NCBI RefSeq assembly: GCF_900142475.1
Contig: NZ_FRAY01000011.1
Span: forward strand, 1-62,424
Source: Fibrobacter sp. UWH4
GTDB taxonomy: Bacteria > Fibrobacterota > Fibrobacteria > Fibrobacterales > Fibrobacteraceae
Length of the DNA: 62,424 nucleotides
Direction of reading: 5' to 3'
How positions within the stretch are numbered: position 1 is the stretch's first letter; the number at the start of each line of letters is the position of its first letter. Position numbers and translations under genes: made by a program. This document shows, piece by piece, positions 17,508 to 26,932 of the stretch. Under the pieces are notes generated by a model. That model was not told the origin of the DNA and did no database searches. It worked only from the letters and a program-made list of their open reading frames with translations.

Positions 17508-18164
17508 TTATTCTTTCCTTTGCGTTTGGATGCTTGAAATAGAATCGTTTAGCACGCCGGCAACATTCGAACTAGTTACATTGCCGTTAATGATGATTTG
17601 AATGGACGGAACATCTTTGACTTTATTTTGCTCTTCGTCAGAGAAAACAAGATCTTCTCCAAATATGCCTTGTTTTTCTAGTTTCAAAGCCCAATCTAAA
17701 ATGAGTTTACGGACAATTTGGAGTATCGAAGTGACTTTTGCAGCCATAAAAATTTTACGAACATGTAACGGTTTGGGCATGTCAATTTCTTGATAGATGG
17801 CTAGTTGTTCATCGTAATTCAATCGGACTTCGAGCATTTCACGTTTGGATTGATCAATTTTTTCAATTTCGGCAACGGATTCTACTATGATGCTCATGGA
17901 CCATGGACTGCCAGCAGGAAAAGATATGGGTTCCCAACGTTTTGCGGTCTCTTTGTATGCTTCTGCATTTACATGAATTTTACGATATAATGGGATGAGT
18001 TTATCTTCTATGTCATAGTAGCCGTTGATTTCATTGGTGCAAAAATCAGCCATGTCTTTGATGTTTAATTTTTCAGCAATTGCATACGCCCTGAGTAATA
18101 AATTATAGCAGGACACTTTTTCTTCAAGACATGCTTGCTGTAAATCTAGAACCATTTTTGACAT
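17508..18164 (-). CDS. AbiTii-domain protein, shorter paralogue
   Basis: 218 aa. It shares with the next gene the N-terminal pattern MSKxVxxLQ, AEKLNIKDMADFCTNEINGY and LIPLYRKI (AbiTii), and the conserved ILQIVRKLILDWALxLE helix. It keeps the linker motif IINGNVTSSNVAGVLNDS but lacks the C-terminal helical domain. This looks like a tandem duplication with later divergence: one copy with and one without the extra domain. It lies 9 nt after hsdS, in the same operon. The shared linker suggests the two proteins may assemble together. Confidence 0.7.
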   Translation of the reverse strand: MSKMVLDLQQACLEEKVSCYNLLLRAYAIAEKLNIKDMADFCTNEINGYYDIEDKLIPLYRKIHVNAEAYKETAKRWEPISFPAGSPWSMSIIVESVAEIEKIDQSKREMLEVRLNYDEQLAIYQEIDMPKPLHVRKIFMAAKVTSILQIVRKLILDWALKLEKQGIFGEDLVFSDEEQNKVKDVPSIQIIINGNVTSSNVAGVLNDSISSIQTQRKE

Positions 18165-18173
18165 GATAATTAC

Positions 18174-19400
18174 CTATACGGCGAGTTTTCCGCTCATTAG
18201 GCGGGGCAAGAGCAGGTCGCGTTGTTTGATGAGGTTGTCACACTGATTTGATAAAGTAAGAATCAAATCGTATATTTGTTGAACCTTTTTTTCAAAGAGT
18301 TGGCAGATTTTAAAAGGCGGAAGACAGACTTTCATTCTATTAATATCGCCAATAAAAAGGCATTGCTGTGCTGCACCATGGGCTGCGTTCTCAAATTCTT
18401 TCCGCATTGATTTGAACGTTTCATATAAATAGCAGGAATTGACTAGCTCTTTGTTTGGTTTGATAATTGCAACGCTTCTCTGAAATTCTATATAGGAAGG
18501 TTCTTGATTTAGGAGGTGGACATCCCCAATTGTTCCAACAGAGGTTATAAGAATATCTCCTTTTGACAATTGGGTTCTTTTTCGAAGCGTAAAAAAAGTT
18601 TTTTCATCAATAGTTCGCTCGTTTTCTCCTATTTGTATTTTCCCATCTTTAATATTCTTACAGCTAAGTAGTAAGTATGGTGAATTTGGCGTATCTTGTA
18701 TGGTGTTATGAACGCCATCTGTCACATTGCTTATATTCTCTATTTTATCAATTCGCCAGCCTTTGGGAATTCCGTTTTCGATTGGGACTGTTTCGTGGCC
18801 GGGGAATCGGAAGCGGACGAACCATTCTTTGTATAGGTTCTCCACCATTTGTTCCAAGATTTTAATGCGTTTGTTGTTGTTTTCTATCAGGTTGTCGTAA
18901 TTTTCAATTATCGAAGTTATTTTTTTCTGTTCCTCGACTAAAGGTAATTGGACTTTTATTTGATTTACTTTATAAATGCCCAACTTTGCTTGGGCTGCAC
19001 CAATTGCTAAGCCTTCCATGTATTTTTTTAAACATGGTTGAGCGAGGTAATAAGCTAAATATTTAGAAAAACATTTTTGAGGGTTGAAATTTGTTAAACG
19101 GACAGCATTTTCTGTTAAATTTGCTCCTGATGCGTCTTGTCCACAAAAGCCGACGTCACCTATATTCGCTACGATAGTGATGGCGACATCATTTTCTTCA
19201 ATGATATATTTGCTTATTTTCTTTTTTACTTCTTCAGAAATGTATCCACAGTTAGATACATCTATTTTCCCCTGTTTGATGTCTCTTGCTCTGATATACT
19301 TGTATTTTGTGATCTCTTTTGAAAAATCAGAACCTAGCGGTAATCGTTTACCGCTTTTCGCATCGCAAATCTCATTTAATCTGTATGTAGTAAATTTCAT
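18174..19400 (-). CDS. hsdS: Type I restriction specificity subunit HsdS
   Basis: 408 aa with the two-repeat HsdS layout. The first target-recognition domain is about 1-150 (YKYIRARDIKQGKI..). A conserved spacer coiled coil is about 155-190 (EEQKKITSIIENYDNLIENNNKRI). The second target-recognition domain is about 215-365 (GWRIDKIENISNVTDG..). The final coiled coil ends PRLMSGKLAV. The two half-sites it recognises cannot be read from the sequence. Lower G+C than hsdM, as is usual for exchanged recognition genes. It is separated from hsdM by a 169-nt gap filled with a composite repeat. Confidence 0.93.
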   Translation of the reverse strand: MKFTTYRLNEICDAKSGKRLPLGSDFSKEITKYKYIRARDIKQGKIDVSNCGYISEEVKKKISKYIIEENDVAITIVANIGDVGFCGQDASGANLTENAVRLTNFNPQKCFSKYLAYYLAQPCLKKYMEGLAIGAAQAKLGIYKVNQIKVQLPLVEEQKKITSIIENYDNLIENNNKRIKILEQMVENLYKEWFVRFRFPGHETVPIENGIPKGWRIDKIENISNVTDGVHNTIQDTPNSPYLLLSCKNIKDGKIQIGENERTIDEKTFFTLRKRTQLSKGDILITSVGTIGDVHLLNQEPSYIEFQRSVAIIKPNKELVNSCYLYETFKSMRKEFENAAHGAAQQCLFIGDINRMKVCLPPFKICQLFEKKVQQIYDLILTLSNQCDNLIKQRDLLLPRLMSGKLAV

Positions 19401-19444
19401 ATTGTTTTCTAAACTTTTTAGATTGTTTCGTTGCTATGCTTCTT

Positions 19445-19563
19445 GCAATGGCGTTTTCGGGGCGTTGCGGGGTGTCCCCGCAGAAGGGGTAGCGTAAGAC
19501 ACTTGGAGATTCCCGCCTTCGCGGGAATGACAAGTGGCTGTAGCGAGGGGAAGGCTTTCCCCA
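19445..19563. repeat. Composite dispersed repeat between hsdM and hsdS
   Basis: Its left part, GGGGCGTTGCGGGG..CCCCGC..GGGGTAGCG (19459-19494), and right part, AGCGAGGGGAAGGCTTTCCCC (about 19542-19562), both recur in inverse orientation inside the coding sequence at 36675-36765. Between them sits ATTCCCGCCTTCGCGGGAAT (about 19509-19528), another family member. It interrupts the RM operon. Confidence 0.75.
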
Positions 19564-19569
19564 TTGTCC

Positions 19570-21309
19570 CTAAAATAACGCATTCATATTCTCTGCAATC
19601 TGTTTTTCCAGTTTCTTCGCTTCGGCGCTCAGCTTGGCGAAATCGTCGTTCAGCCCGAGCATCGTTTCCTTGAATTCTTCGGCGGTCATGCCGTCGTCTT
19701 CAATGACAACGCCCACATATCGGCCCGCGTTGAGCGAATAATCCTGGTCCTTGATTCCGTCTTCTCCTTCGATTTTTGCGACCTTGCAAAGGCCGATTAC
19801 GTCTTGGTATTTTCCATTCGGGAACCGTTCGGTGAGCCAGTTGATTTGTGCCTGCCAATAATCCTTGATTTTGACTTCTTTATCGTCGCTGTTTATGGGA
19901 GCGTTCTTGAGGTTTTCCTTGTATTCCTTGACCAAGTCCTTGAAAGCCTGCGTGTCGCCTTCGTATAGCCGGCTGATGATGGCGAGGTTCTTGATTTGTT
20001 CGTCGCTGAACTTGCGGTGTGCCCTGTCAACTTGGGTGAACACGTTTCGTGCGTCGATGAAAAGGATTTCGTCTTTTTTCTTGCCGCCCGCTTTTTGCTT
20101 GTCGAAGAACCAGAGCGTCGCGGGGAGCGTGACCGAGTTGAACATGTTCGAGGGCAGGGTGACCATCTGGCTGATGACACCTTCTTCAATCATCTTCTTG
20201 CGGATTTCAAGTTCGCTGCCGCCGGCATCGCTTGCGGAATTCGCCATGACGAGTGCCGCCTTGCCGTTTTTATTCAGGGCTGTTGCGAAGTAGCCAATCC
20301 ATAGGTAGTTTGCGTTGGGGACGGTTTCTTTCTTGTCTGATTCTTTTTTGCTGCCTGCCTTGGATTTGTTTCTGGGAACGCCATAGGTGCTGAAACGTTC
20401 GTCTTCCTTGACTTTATCGACAACGACTTCGTCCACGTTGAACGGGGGATTCGCCATCACGTAATCAAATGCGCCGAATGCGTTGTAAGGGTCGCTGTAA
20501 AAAGAGTTCGCTTCGGTGATGTCGCCACGGACATTGTTCAGGAGCAAGTTCATTTTGGCGAGTTTGACCGTATCGGGTTCCTTTTCCACGCCGTAGCAAC
20601 GGAAAGACATCGTGTCATCTTCTTCGCTCTTGTTGTGCTTGTGCATATAGCGGGCCGCCTGCACGAACATGCCGCCCGAACCGCAAGCCGGATCAAGGAA
20701 TTTCTTGTCGTGACCGCTTGGCTGCAAGACTTCGACCATGTAACGCACGACTGTCGCGGGCGTATAGAATGTTCCGCCGTCCTTGCCTTCGGACAAAGCG
20801 AAATTGCCCAGGAAGTATTCGTAGATTTCGCCGAACAGGTCGATGCCGATATCTTCGGGGATGTCCTTGAAAATGCGGACAATCTTCGAAAGCAAATCGG
20901 GCTCCTCTTCGGGAACGAGCTGTGCGTAAACATCTTTGGAGAGGACCCCTTCCATCTTTTCGTTTTCGTCTTCGATGGCCTTCATCGCGCGCTTGACGAG
21001 AGTCGCTTTCTTGGCGTCATCCGGGGCGTCGTTGATAAAGTCGAAGCAGGCACATTCAGGCAAGTAGAAACCGCACTTTTCGATGGAGATTTCTTTGAGC
21101 GTGCGTGCACGACGGGTGCCCTTGAGTTTTTCGAACTCAGCGATGATTTCGTCTTTATGCTGTTTGTAAAGAATGTCCGCATAGCGCAGGAAGATTAGGC
21201 CCAGAATGGGCTGCCCGTATTTGTTTGCGGCAAGGTGCGCTCCAGCGCGGAGAATGTCTGCGGAATGCCAAAGACGGTCTTTCAAGTTCTTCAATTCAAC
21301 GTCGGTCAT
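19570..21309 (-). CDS. hsdM: Type I restriction enzyme M subunit HsdM (N6-adenine methyltransferase)
   Basis: 579 aa. The N-terminal helical HsdM domain (LKDRLWHSADILR..., 10-130) is followed by the methyltransferase core. SAM-binding DPACGSG is at 206-212 and the catalytic NPPF motif for N6-adenine methylation at 287-290. The C-terminus ends in a coiled coil that contacts HsdS. AAGGA precedes the ATG at 21309. It protects host DNA and forms the M2S core that HsdR joins. First gene of the minus-strand run hsdM-hsdS-AbiTii-AbiTii. It is divergent from the nuclease/helicase operon across 166 bp. Confidence 0.95.
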   Translation of the reverse strand: MTDVELKNLKDRLWHSADILRAGAHLAANKYGQPILGLIFLRYADILYKQHKDEIIAEFEKLKGTRRARTLKEISIEKCGFYLPECACFDFINDAPDDAKKATLVKRAMKAIEDENEKMEGVLSKDVYAQLVPEEEPDLLSKIVRIFKDIPEDIGIDLFGEIYEYFLGNFALSEGKDGGTFYTPATVVRYMVEVLQPSGHDKKFLDPACGSGGMFVQAARYMHKHNKSEEDDTMSFRCYGVEKEPDTVKLAKMNLLLNNVRGDITEANSFYSDPYNAFGAFDYVMANPPFNVDEVVVDKVKEDERFSTYGVPRNKSKAGSKKESDKKETVPNANYLWIGYFATALNKNGKAALVMANSASDAGGSELEIRKKMIEEGVISQMVTLPSNMFNSVTLPATLWFFDKQKAGGKKKDEILFIDARNVFTQVDRAHRKFSDEQIKNLAIISRLYEGDTQAFKDLVKEYKENLKNAPINSDDKEVKIKDYWQAQINWLTERFPNGKYQDVIGLCKVAKIEGEDGIKDQDYSLNAGRYVGVVIEDDGMTAEEFKETMLGLNDDFAKLSAEAKKLEKQIAENMNALF

Positions 21310-21475
21310 AAGAATCCTTATTTGTCAATAGGGAATATAGATTTTTATGGGAAAATCGAGGTAAAATGAACGCTAAATGCCGTCAATCTGGGCCTATAGG
21401 ACAAACCATTTATTCAGAAAACAATATATATTAAAGGTAATAGAATGGCCATGTATCGTCTGATGGAGGCGTAAA

Positions 21476-22537
21476 ATGTACGAATTATCCTCAAACAAAA
21501 AGGAATTGTTTCCTTTAGAAAAAATTGATTTTAGTTCAATCAATTTGACGGAAAAGGATATTGAAGATATTCTGGTCAACCGTATTGGAATCCTTGACGA
21601 AGATGTTAATGATTCTGACGAAGAAAATAGCTCTCTTCTTATTGTCGGTCGTCAAGTTCGTAATGAAGGCAATGGACGTAGTGATTTAACCGCACTTGAT
21701 AAAGATGGCAATCTTGTTCTAATTGAAATAAAAAGAGATGTCAAAGATATAAAAGCTCGTGCTGAATCATTTACATTTCAGGCAATTCGTTATGTTGCGA
21801 GTTATTCGACGATAAAAGATGTTTTTGATTTGGCGGATAAGATTTATATTCCGTTTTTAGAGAAATATAAGAATGTAAAACCTCAAGAAGGGCAAAATAT
21901 GCTTGATTTGGCATTAGATAAACTTGAGGATTTTTTAGATCAAAACAATAAGACGGATTTGAGCGGAAAGCAGAGAATCATATTGGTTGCTGGAGAATTT
22001 GATGAAGAAACGCTTTCTGCAGCAGATTGGCTCTGCAAAAATAAGATCGATATCAGCTGTATCCAGCTCAATCTTTTTAAACAGAATGATAAATATCTTT
22101 TGGATGTTAAGAAATTAATCCCGCAAGAGAATTTTATTCTTGAAATTGCGGAATCTAATCCTTCAAAAGTTTCACACAAAAATTCTTCGTCGAAATCAAA
22201 AGCTCAATTGCCAAAGATTAACGCTCTTGTGCGAGCCAATGTTCTTTTTGTGGGTGATATCTTTGAGGCTAAAAATCGCGAAGGAGAATGTGTTGAGTTG
22301 CAAGGCAATTGTCAAGTGAAAATTGTCAGCACGTCAAAAGAGACGCTTGCCGTTGGGGCCATAATGACAATGCAACAGTGGCTTCGCAAGGCTCTGGAAT
22401 GGGATGCTGTGGATACTTATAGATTTGCCTGGGTCAAGAAATCTAAAAATCTAGATAATGAAGGAAAGCTAATCTACGATATCCGAGAAAAATGGATGGC
22501 AGAGCAAGAAAAGGGCGAAAAAATAAATGATGTTTAA
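21476..22537 (+). CDS. PD-(D/E)xK nuclease, NucS/DUF91-like N-terminus
   Basis: 353 aa. The segment GNGRSDLTALDKDGNLVLIEIK gives a textbook PD-(D/E)xK site: Asp70, Glu84-Ile-Lys86, with Gln in SFTFQAIRY (motif IV) further on. This resembles NucS-type or DUF91-type nucleases. A Ser/Lys-rich linker (about 230-245) leads to a C-terminal domain (about 250-345) with MTMQQWLRKALEWDAVDTYRFAWV, which I cannot name. First gene of a three-gene operon; ATG preceded by ATGGAGGCGTAAA (GGAGG). AT-rich. It likely cuts DNA in concert with the helicase encoded next. Confidence 0.7.
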   Translation: MYELSSNKKELFPLEKIDFSSINLTEKDIEDILVNRIGILDEDVNDSDEENSSLLIVGRQVRNEGNGRSDLTALDKDGNLVLIEIKRDVKDIKARAESFTFQAIRYVASYSTIKDVFDLADKIYIPFLEKYKNVKPQEGQNMLDLALDKLEDFLDQNNKTDLSGKQRIILVAGEFDEETLSAADWLCKNKIDISCIQLNLFKQNDKYLLDVKKLIPQENFILEIAESNPSKVSHKNSSSKSKAQLPKINALVRANVLFVGDIFEAKNREGECVELQGNCQVKIVSTSKETLAVGAIMTMQQWLRKALEWDAVDTYRFAWVKKSKNLDNEGKLIYDIREKWMAEQEKGEKINDV

Positions 22538-22566
22538 CATTGGTTTGGAATATTAAAGAGAGATGT

Positions 22567-25272
22567 ATGGTTTCTATTGACAAGGCAATTCTTGACTGTG
22601 ATTCGGTAATATGCAAAAACATATCCCATTTTGATGAATCAGAACGTGGTCTATTGAGTCAAAATATATTGGCTCAATTGAGAAATCTTATTGAATACAT
22701 TGCAATGAGGGTTTGTCTTATTGGCGAATCTATTAATCCTAATTGTTATGAACAGAAAACCCGTGCATTGAATATTTTGGCTACTCGTGGAAATTGTCGC
22801 CCTTTATATAAGTTTCATGAATTACTGCAAAAATCTGCATCTCATTATACGATAGATGAAAATGGCTCTGAAAGATTAATGATTAAATATTACAAGTATC
22901 TTTTAATAGTAAAGAAATTTGTAAAAGAACAATGTGATTTGGATATTTTAAGAAATATATCCGATTTCCCGATAAATACAGATAAAGATTTAGATGTTTA
23001 TTATCAAGCTGTGGCGCAAAAAATTGAAGAAACGAAGTCTACTATTGAACCTAAAGTATCTGATGAGAATAGATATTACATCCAAAAAATAAAACCATTT
23101 TTTGTTGGTTCGGAAATTTATTACGAAGTAACGTTTACAATGGCTTTTAGCAATATTAGCAAATTTGATCGAGTTATTGCTTTTACAAAATATGATATTT
23201 TACCCAATTACTCTGTGAAGTTTTCTCAAAGAGAAGAATATATAAATGTAATGGGGAATGCCATAAAAATAAATATAATTGATGCTTGGAGCGTTTCAAT
23301 TCGCCCTTGTGAAGTTTCAAATTATATGCATATTTTTGGATCAAATATTGAGATTAGAAGCGATGATTCTGAATATAAGATACTGATGAGTTTCCTCACG
23401 AAATACCATATCGATTTATGTGAATTTGTAACCTCTTCACATGACTTTTACAACCATATAAAGCAAGGTGTTATCACAAAAGCTCAAGATTCTTTCATAT
23501 TTGATATTTTGGATAGAAGTCGTAGTATCATTTGCAATGTATTGGCGGGAAGCAATATCTTGAGATATCTTCTTTACAAAATGAAAAATGATATTATAAA
23601 GCGACAATGGGGGGCTCAAAACGAGTTGCTGCAAAATCTTTATTTGGATTATGGATGTATTCCTTTTGATAAAATGCCGTTTTGTACTGCGTTAAGAAAC
23701 CATAATCCGAGGATTTTCGAATTACTGGATTGTATACCATCAGAAAATAGAGATTACGAGTTCTTAGTAAAGAGTATTCAAGTAGAAACAGAAATAAGGG
23801 GTAATCTATTTACAAAGAAAGATGATTTGAAAAAATTCGATAATATTGATGCTTTAGTAAGGGCTTTTAATGGAGCTCTTTATTACAAGCATGAAAATCG
23901 AAAAATCAAGGAAATAAAAGGAAATTATTATATCAAGGAGTATGCAGATTATTGCGCCGAAATTCTACGTAAGTTGTCGGTTTTTGCACAATCTGGTGTA
24001 AATGGATATCAAACGGCAATTCAGCACTGGTTGGAAGACCCTCTTAACGCTATTGATGATTGCCAAAAAATTGAAATTCTAAAAGAACTATTTGTTTCAT
24101 CTAAAGTTGCGTTTGTCTATGGTGCAGCAGGCACAGGAAAATCAACTTTAATCGGACATATTTCAAAATACTATTCAAATGCTATAAAGCTATATCTAGC
24201 AGTAACACATCCAGCAATAGAGAACTTGAAAAGAAAAACCCAAAATAACAATGCTGTGTATATGACTATTGAGTCATATTTAAAAAACAAACAGGTTTGT
24301 TGCCAATGGGATTTAATAGTTATAGACGAATGCAGTACCGTTAGCAACGAGCAAATGGTTCAAATATTGAACAAATCTACTACGGAGTTACTTGTTCTTG
24401 TTGGAGATGTTCATCAAATAGAGTCCATTCGTTTTGGAAATTGGTTTGCAATAGCGGAAAAATTTTTGCCTTCATCGTGTATTTATGAATTAACAAATAC
24501 CTATCGTAGCTCGAATGATGAATTAAAACTACTCTGGGGTCGAGTTCGAAATTACGAAGACTCTGTTCAAGAGGTCTTGGATAAAAACGATATGTCGGCA
24601 AAATTAGAAGATTTTGACTTTCAATACAATCACGAAGATGAAATCGTACTTTGCCTTAATTATGATGGATTATACGGCATAAATAACATCAATGCATTTC
24701 TACAAGGACAAAATAGAAATGCAAATATTAGAATAGGGGTTAATACTTATAAGGTTGGGGATCCTGTTCTTTTTATCGAATCTAATCGATATGCACCACT
24801 CATATATAATAATATGAAAGGACGAATAAAAAAATTATGGAAAGATGAGGTGAATTACTATTTTGATATTAGCCTTGAAATAGCAATCGACCAAATTAGT
24901 GCAAGAGGATATGATTTTGAGTTGCTCTCGACACCAGAAGAAACAACATCAACGATAAGAATTAGAGTGTCGAAATATCGTAGTACAGATAATGACAACG
25001 AGCGTTTAGAAGATATGGTTCCCTTCCAGGTGGCTTATGCGATATCAATCCACAAAGCTCAAGGATTGGAATATGATTCTGTAAAAATTGTTATATCAAA
25101 TGAAGTGGATGAAAAGATAACCCATAATATTTTCTATACAGCTATTACGCGTGCTAGAAAGAATCTAAAAATATATTGGTCTCCTGAAGTGGAAAATAGA
25201 GTTATAGAAAGTTTTAAGCCGCAACATAAGGCAAAAGATGTGGCTTTGTTAAAGTTGTTGTATGACTTGTAA
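22567..25272 (+). CDS. SF1 (RecD/UvrD-like) helicase with large unknown N-terminal domain
   Basis: 901 aa from the ATG at 22567, chosen over the TTG at 22540 because AAAGAGAG stands just upstream. Residues 1 to about 480 match nothing I know. The motor follows: Walker A GAAGTGKST (519-527), DECST (587-591), LVGDVHQIESI (motif III), TYRSS (motif IV), and near the end ISIHKAQGLEYDSV (motif V) and YTAITRARKNL (motif VI). All motor motifs are intact. Pairing with a nuclease gene 29 nt upstream suggests a two-part DNA-degrading machine. It is not Gabija: there is no OLD/TOPRIM protein. Confidence 0.75.
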   Translation: MVSIDKAILDCDSVICKNISHFDESERGLLSQNILAQLRNLIEYIAMRVCLIGESINPNCYEQKTRALNILATRGNCRPLYKFHELLQKSASHYTIDENGSERLMIKYYKYLLIVKKFVKEQCDLDILRNISDFPINTDKDLDVYYQAVAQKIEETKSTIEPKVSDENRYYIQKIKPFFVGSEIYYEVTFTMAFSNISKFDRVIAFTKYDILPNYSVKFSQREEYINVMGNAIKINIIDAWSVSIRPCEVSNYMHIFGSNIEIRSDDSEYKILMSFLTKYHIDLCEFVTSSHDFYNHIKQGVITKAQDSFIFDILDRSRSIICNVLAGSNILRYLLYKMKNDIIKRQWGAQNELLQNLYLDYGCIPFDKMPFCTALRNHNPRIFELLDCIPSENRDYEFLVKSIQVETEIRGNLFTKKDDLKKFDNIDALVRAFNGALYYKHENRKIKEIKGNYYIKEYADYCAEILRKLSVFAQSGVNGYQTAIQHWLEDPLNAIDDCQKIEILKELFVSSKVAFVYGAAGTGKSTLIGHISKYYSNAIKLYLAVTHPAIENLKRKTQNNNAVYMTIESYLKNKQVCCQWDLIVIDECSTVSNEQMVQILNKSTTELLVLVGDVHQIESIRFGNWFAIAEKFLPSSCIYELTNTYRSSNDELKLLWGRVRNYEDSVQEVLDKNDMSAKLEDFDFQYNHEDEIVLCLNYDGLYGINNINAFLQGQNRNANIRIGVNTYKVGDPVLFIESNRYAPLIYNNMKGRIKKLWKDEVNYYFDISLEIAIDQISARGYDFELLSTPEETTSTIRIRVSKYRSTDNDNERLEDMVPFQVAYAISIHKAQGLEYDSVKIVISNEVDEKITHNIFYTAITRARKNLKIYWSPEVENRVIESFKPQHKAKDVALLKLLYDL

Positions 25273-25283
25273 GGAATTTATAA

Positions 25284-25823
25284 ATGACTCCCCAATCCTT
25301 CTCCAAAATTTTCTGGAAGCAGTACCTTCTGCTTGAAAAGGATTTCCTTGAAACGGATGAGTTCGTGACGATTGACAAGAGCAACTTCAAGACGTTCTCC
25401 AGTCGTTACACTTATCTGTTCTTGAACATCTGCAGTGAAATTGATTCCATTGCAGAAGAATATTGCAAGGTTGTGAAGGCTCCTTCGAAGGTCAAGAACA
25501 TCTTGCAAAAGATGACTGTCATTGTGACTGACGACCCGAAGATTAAAGATCAAAGGGTTTCTACGAAGTATCCATACGAGATTATCAATTTTGTCCCGTT
25601 TGCCGGTTTTGACAGTGAGTCGGCTGCTGGCTGGTGGCAGGATTATAACCTGGTCAAGCATTTCCGTGCCGATGTTCCGGAAAAGGGAATCCCGAACTAT
25701 CAGCTTGCGCACTTGAAAAATGTGATGAACGCCCTCGCCGCCCTCTACATCCTCTGCCAGAATCTCTACAAACTCCTTGGCGAATCCGACCTGCAACTCG
25801 AACCGTCAAGGCTGTTTGAATAG
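25284..25823 (+). CDS. Helical protein of unknown function, third gene of the nuclease/helicase operon
   Basis: 179 aa starting 11 nt after the helicase stop codon, with AAGGAATTTATAA before the ATG. It is mostly helical: RYTYLFLNICSEIDSIAEEYCK (about 40-61) and a C-terminal helix NALAALYILCQNLYKLLG. A central loop has WWQDYNLVKHFRAD. The shape recalls HEPN-type small proteins, but no RxxxxH motif is visible, so that is only a suggestion. G+C is higher than in the two genes upstream. It could be a regulator or toxin component of the module. Confidence 0.6.
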   Translation: MTPQSFSKIFWKQYLLLEKDFLETDEFVTIDKSNFKTFSSRYTYLFLNICSEIDSIAEEYCKVVKAPSKVKNILQKMTVIVTDDPKIKDQRVSTKYPYEIINFVPFAGFDSESAAGWWQDYNLVKHFRADVPEKGIPNYQLAHLKNVMNALAALYILCQNLYKLLGESDLQLEPSRLFE

Positions 25824-25835
25824 CAGAAAAAAGTC

Positions 25836-25864
25836 TTGACAAATCTGCTCTAGGAATATATATT
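25836..25864 (+). promoter_or_regulatory. Sigma-70-type promoter of rhuM
   Basis: TTGACA (25836-25841), 17-bp spacer, TATATT (25859-25864). The start codon of the RhuM gene is 33 nt further on. It is one of the two clearest promoters in the window. Confidence 0.75.
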
Positions 25865-25897
25865 TAGTGCACAAGTGAGTAGAAACATGGCGGAGAT

Positions 25898-26908
25898 ATG
25901 TCGAACGAACTAGCCAAGCAGATATCGTATATTCTTTACAGCAGTCCTGAAGAAGATGTCAAGGTCATGGCTTTAGTCAAAGACGAGACCATCTGGCTGA
26001 CGCAGAAGGCTATGGCCGAGCTTTTTGATGTTAATGTTCCGGGCATTTCGAAGCATTTGAAAAACATATACGATGAAGGAGAGCTTAGTGAATCCGCAAC
26101 TGTTTCCATTTTGGAAACAGTTCAAAATGAAAATGGCCGTTCCGTAAAGCGCAATGTCTCTTTCTACAATCTCGATGCAATTATTTCCGTCGGTTACCGT
26201 GTAAATTCTGCGAAGGCCACAAAGTTCCGCATTTGGGCTACGGGAATCCTGAAGGAATACATCAAGAAGGGTTTTGTGCTCGACGACGAGCGCTTAAAGC
26301 AGGGTAACGCTGTTTTCGGTAAGGACTACTTCAAGGAACTTTTGGAAAGAGTCCGATCTATCCGTGCGAGCGAACGCCGCATTTGGCAGCAGATAACGGA
26401 TATTTTTGCCGAGTGTTCCATAGACTACGACAAGGATTCTGAAATAACGAAAAAGTTTTTCGCCACGGTTCAGAACAAGTTCCACTATGCAATAACAGGG
26501 CAGACTGCTGCGGAAATCGTGTACGAGAGGGCCGACCACAAAAAAGAGCACATGGGGCTTACGACCTGGAAAAATTCTCCGAGCGGCCGTGTGCTGAAAA
26601 GCGATGTGAACATTGCCAAGAATTATTTGTCAGAAAAGCAGATCCGTCAGCTGGAACGCGCCGTGAGCGGTTATTTTGACTACATCGAAGACTTGATAGA
26701 GCGGGAGATTGCTTTTAACATGGAGCAGTTTGCCGCAAGCGTGAACGAGTTCCTGGAATTCAGGCGCTACGACATTCTCGATGGCAATGGAAAAGTCAGC
26801 CGGGACCAGGCGGACGAGAAAGCATTCGGAGAATACGAGATTTTCAACCGCACGCAAAAGATTGACTCTGATTTCGACAAGGTAATCCGGAAAATAAAGA
26901 AGAATTAG
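25898..26908 (+). CDS. rhuM: RhuM-family protein
   Basis: 336 aa. The RhuM pattern is clear: an N-terminal DNA-binding-like segment ETIWLTQKAMAELFDVNVPGISKHLKNI, then SVGYRVNSAKATKFRIWATGILKEYIKKGFVLD, and a helical C-terminus. RhuM proteins were first described on a Salmonella pathogenicity island and commonly sit beside type I RM genes. Their function is unsettled, with a Fic-like or antirepressor-like role proposed. It has its own strong promoter, so it is a separate unit from the helicase operon. Complete length. Confidence 0.85.
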   Translation: MSNELAKQISYILYSSPEEDVKVMALVKDETIWLTQKAMAELFDVNVPGISKHLKNIYDEGELSESATVSILETVQNENGRSVKRNVSFYNLDAIISVGYRVNSAKATKFRIWATGILKEYIKKGFVLDDERLKQGNAVFGKDYFKELLERVRSIRASERRIWQQITDIFAECSIDYDKDSEITKKFFATVQNKFHYAITGQTAAEIVYERADHKKEHMGLTTWKNSPSGRVLKSDVNIAKNYLSEKQIRQLERAVSGYFDYIEDLIEREIAFNMEQFAASVNEFLEFRRYDILDGNGKVSRDQADEKAFGEYEIFNRTQKIDSDFDKVIRKIKKN

Positions 26909-26932
26909 CCCACCCACCACAAGGAGTTCCCC

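Noticed and set aside
22540-22566. Upstream TTG start for the helicase
   Set aside because: It overlaps the AAAGAGAG ribosome site of the better ATG at 22567.
21476-25823. Gabija system
   Set aside because: The first protein is a small PD-(D/E)xK nuclease without ATPase or TOPRIM motifs, so the GajA part is absent.
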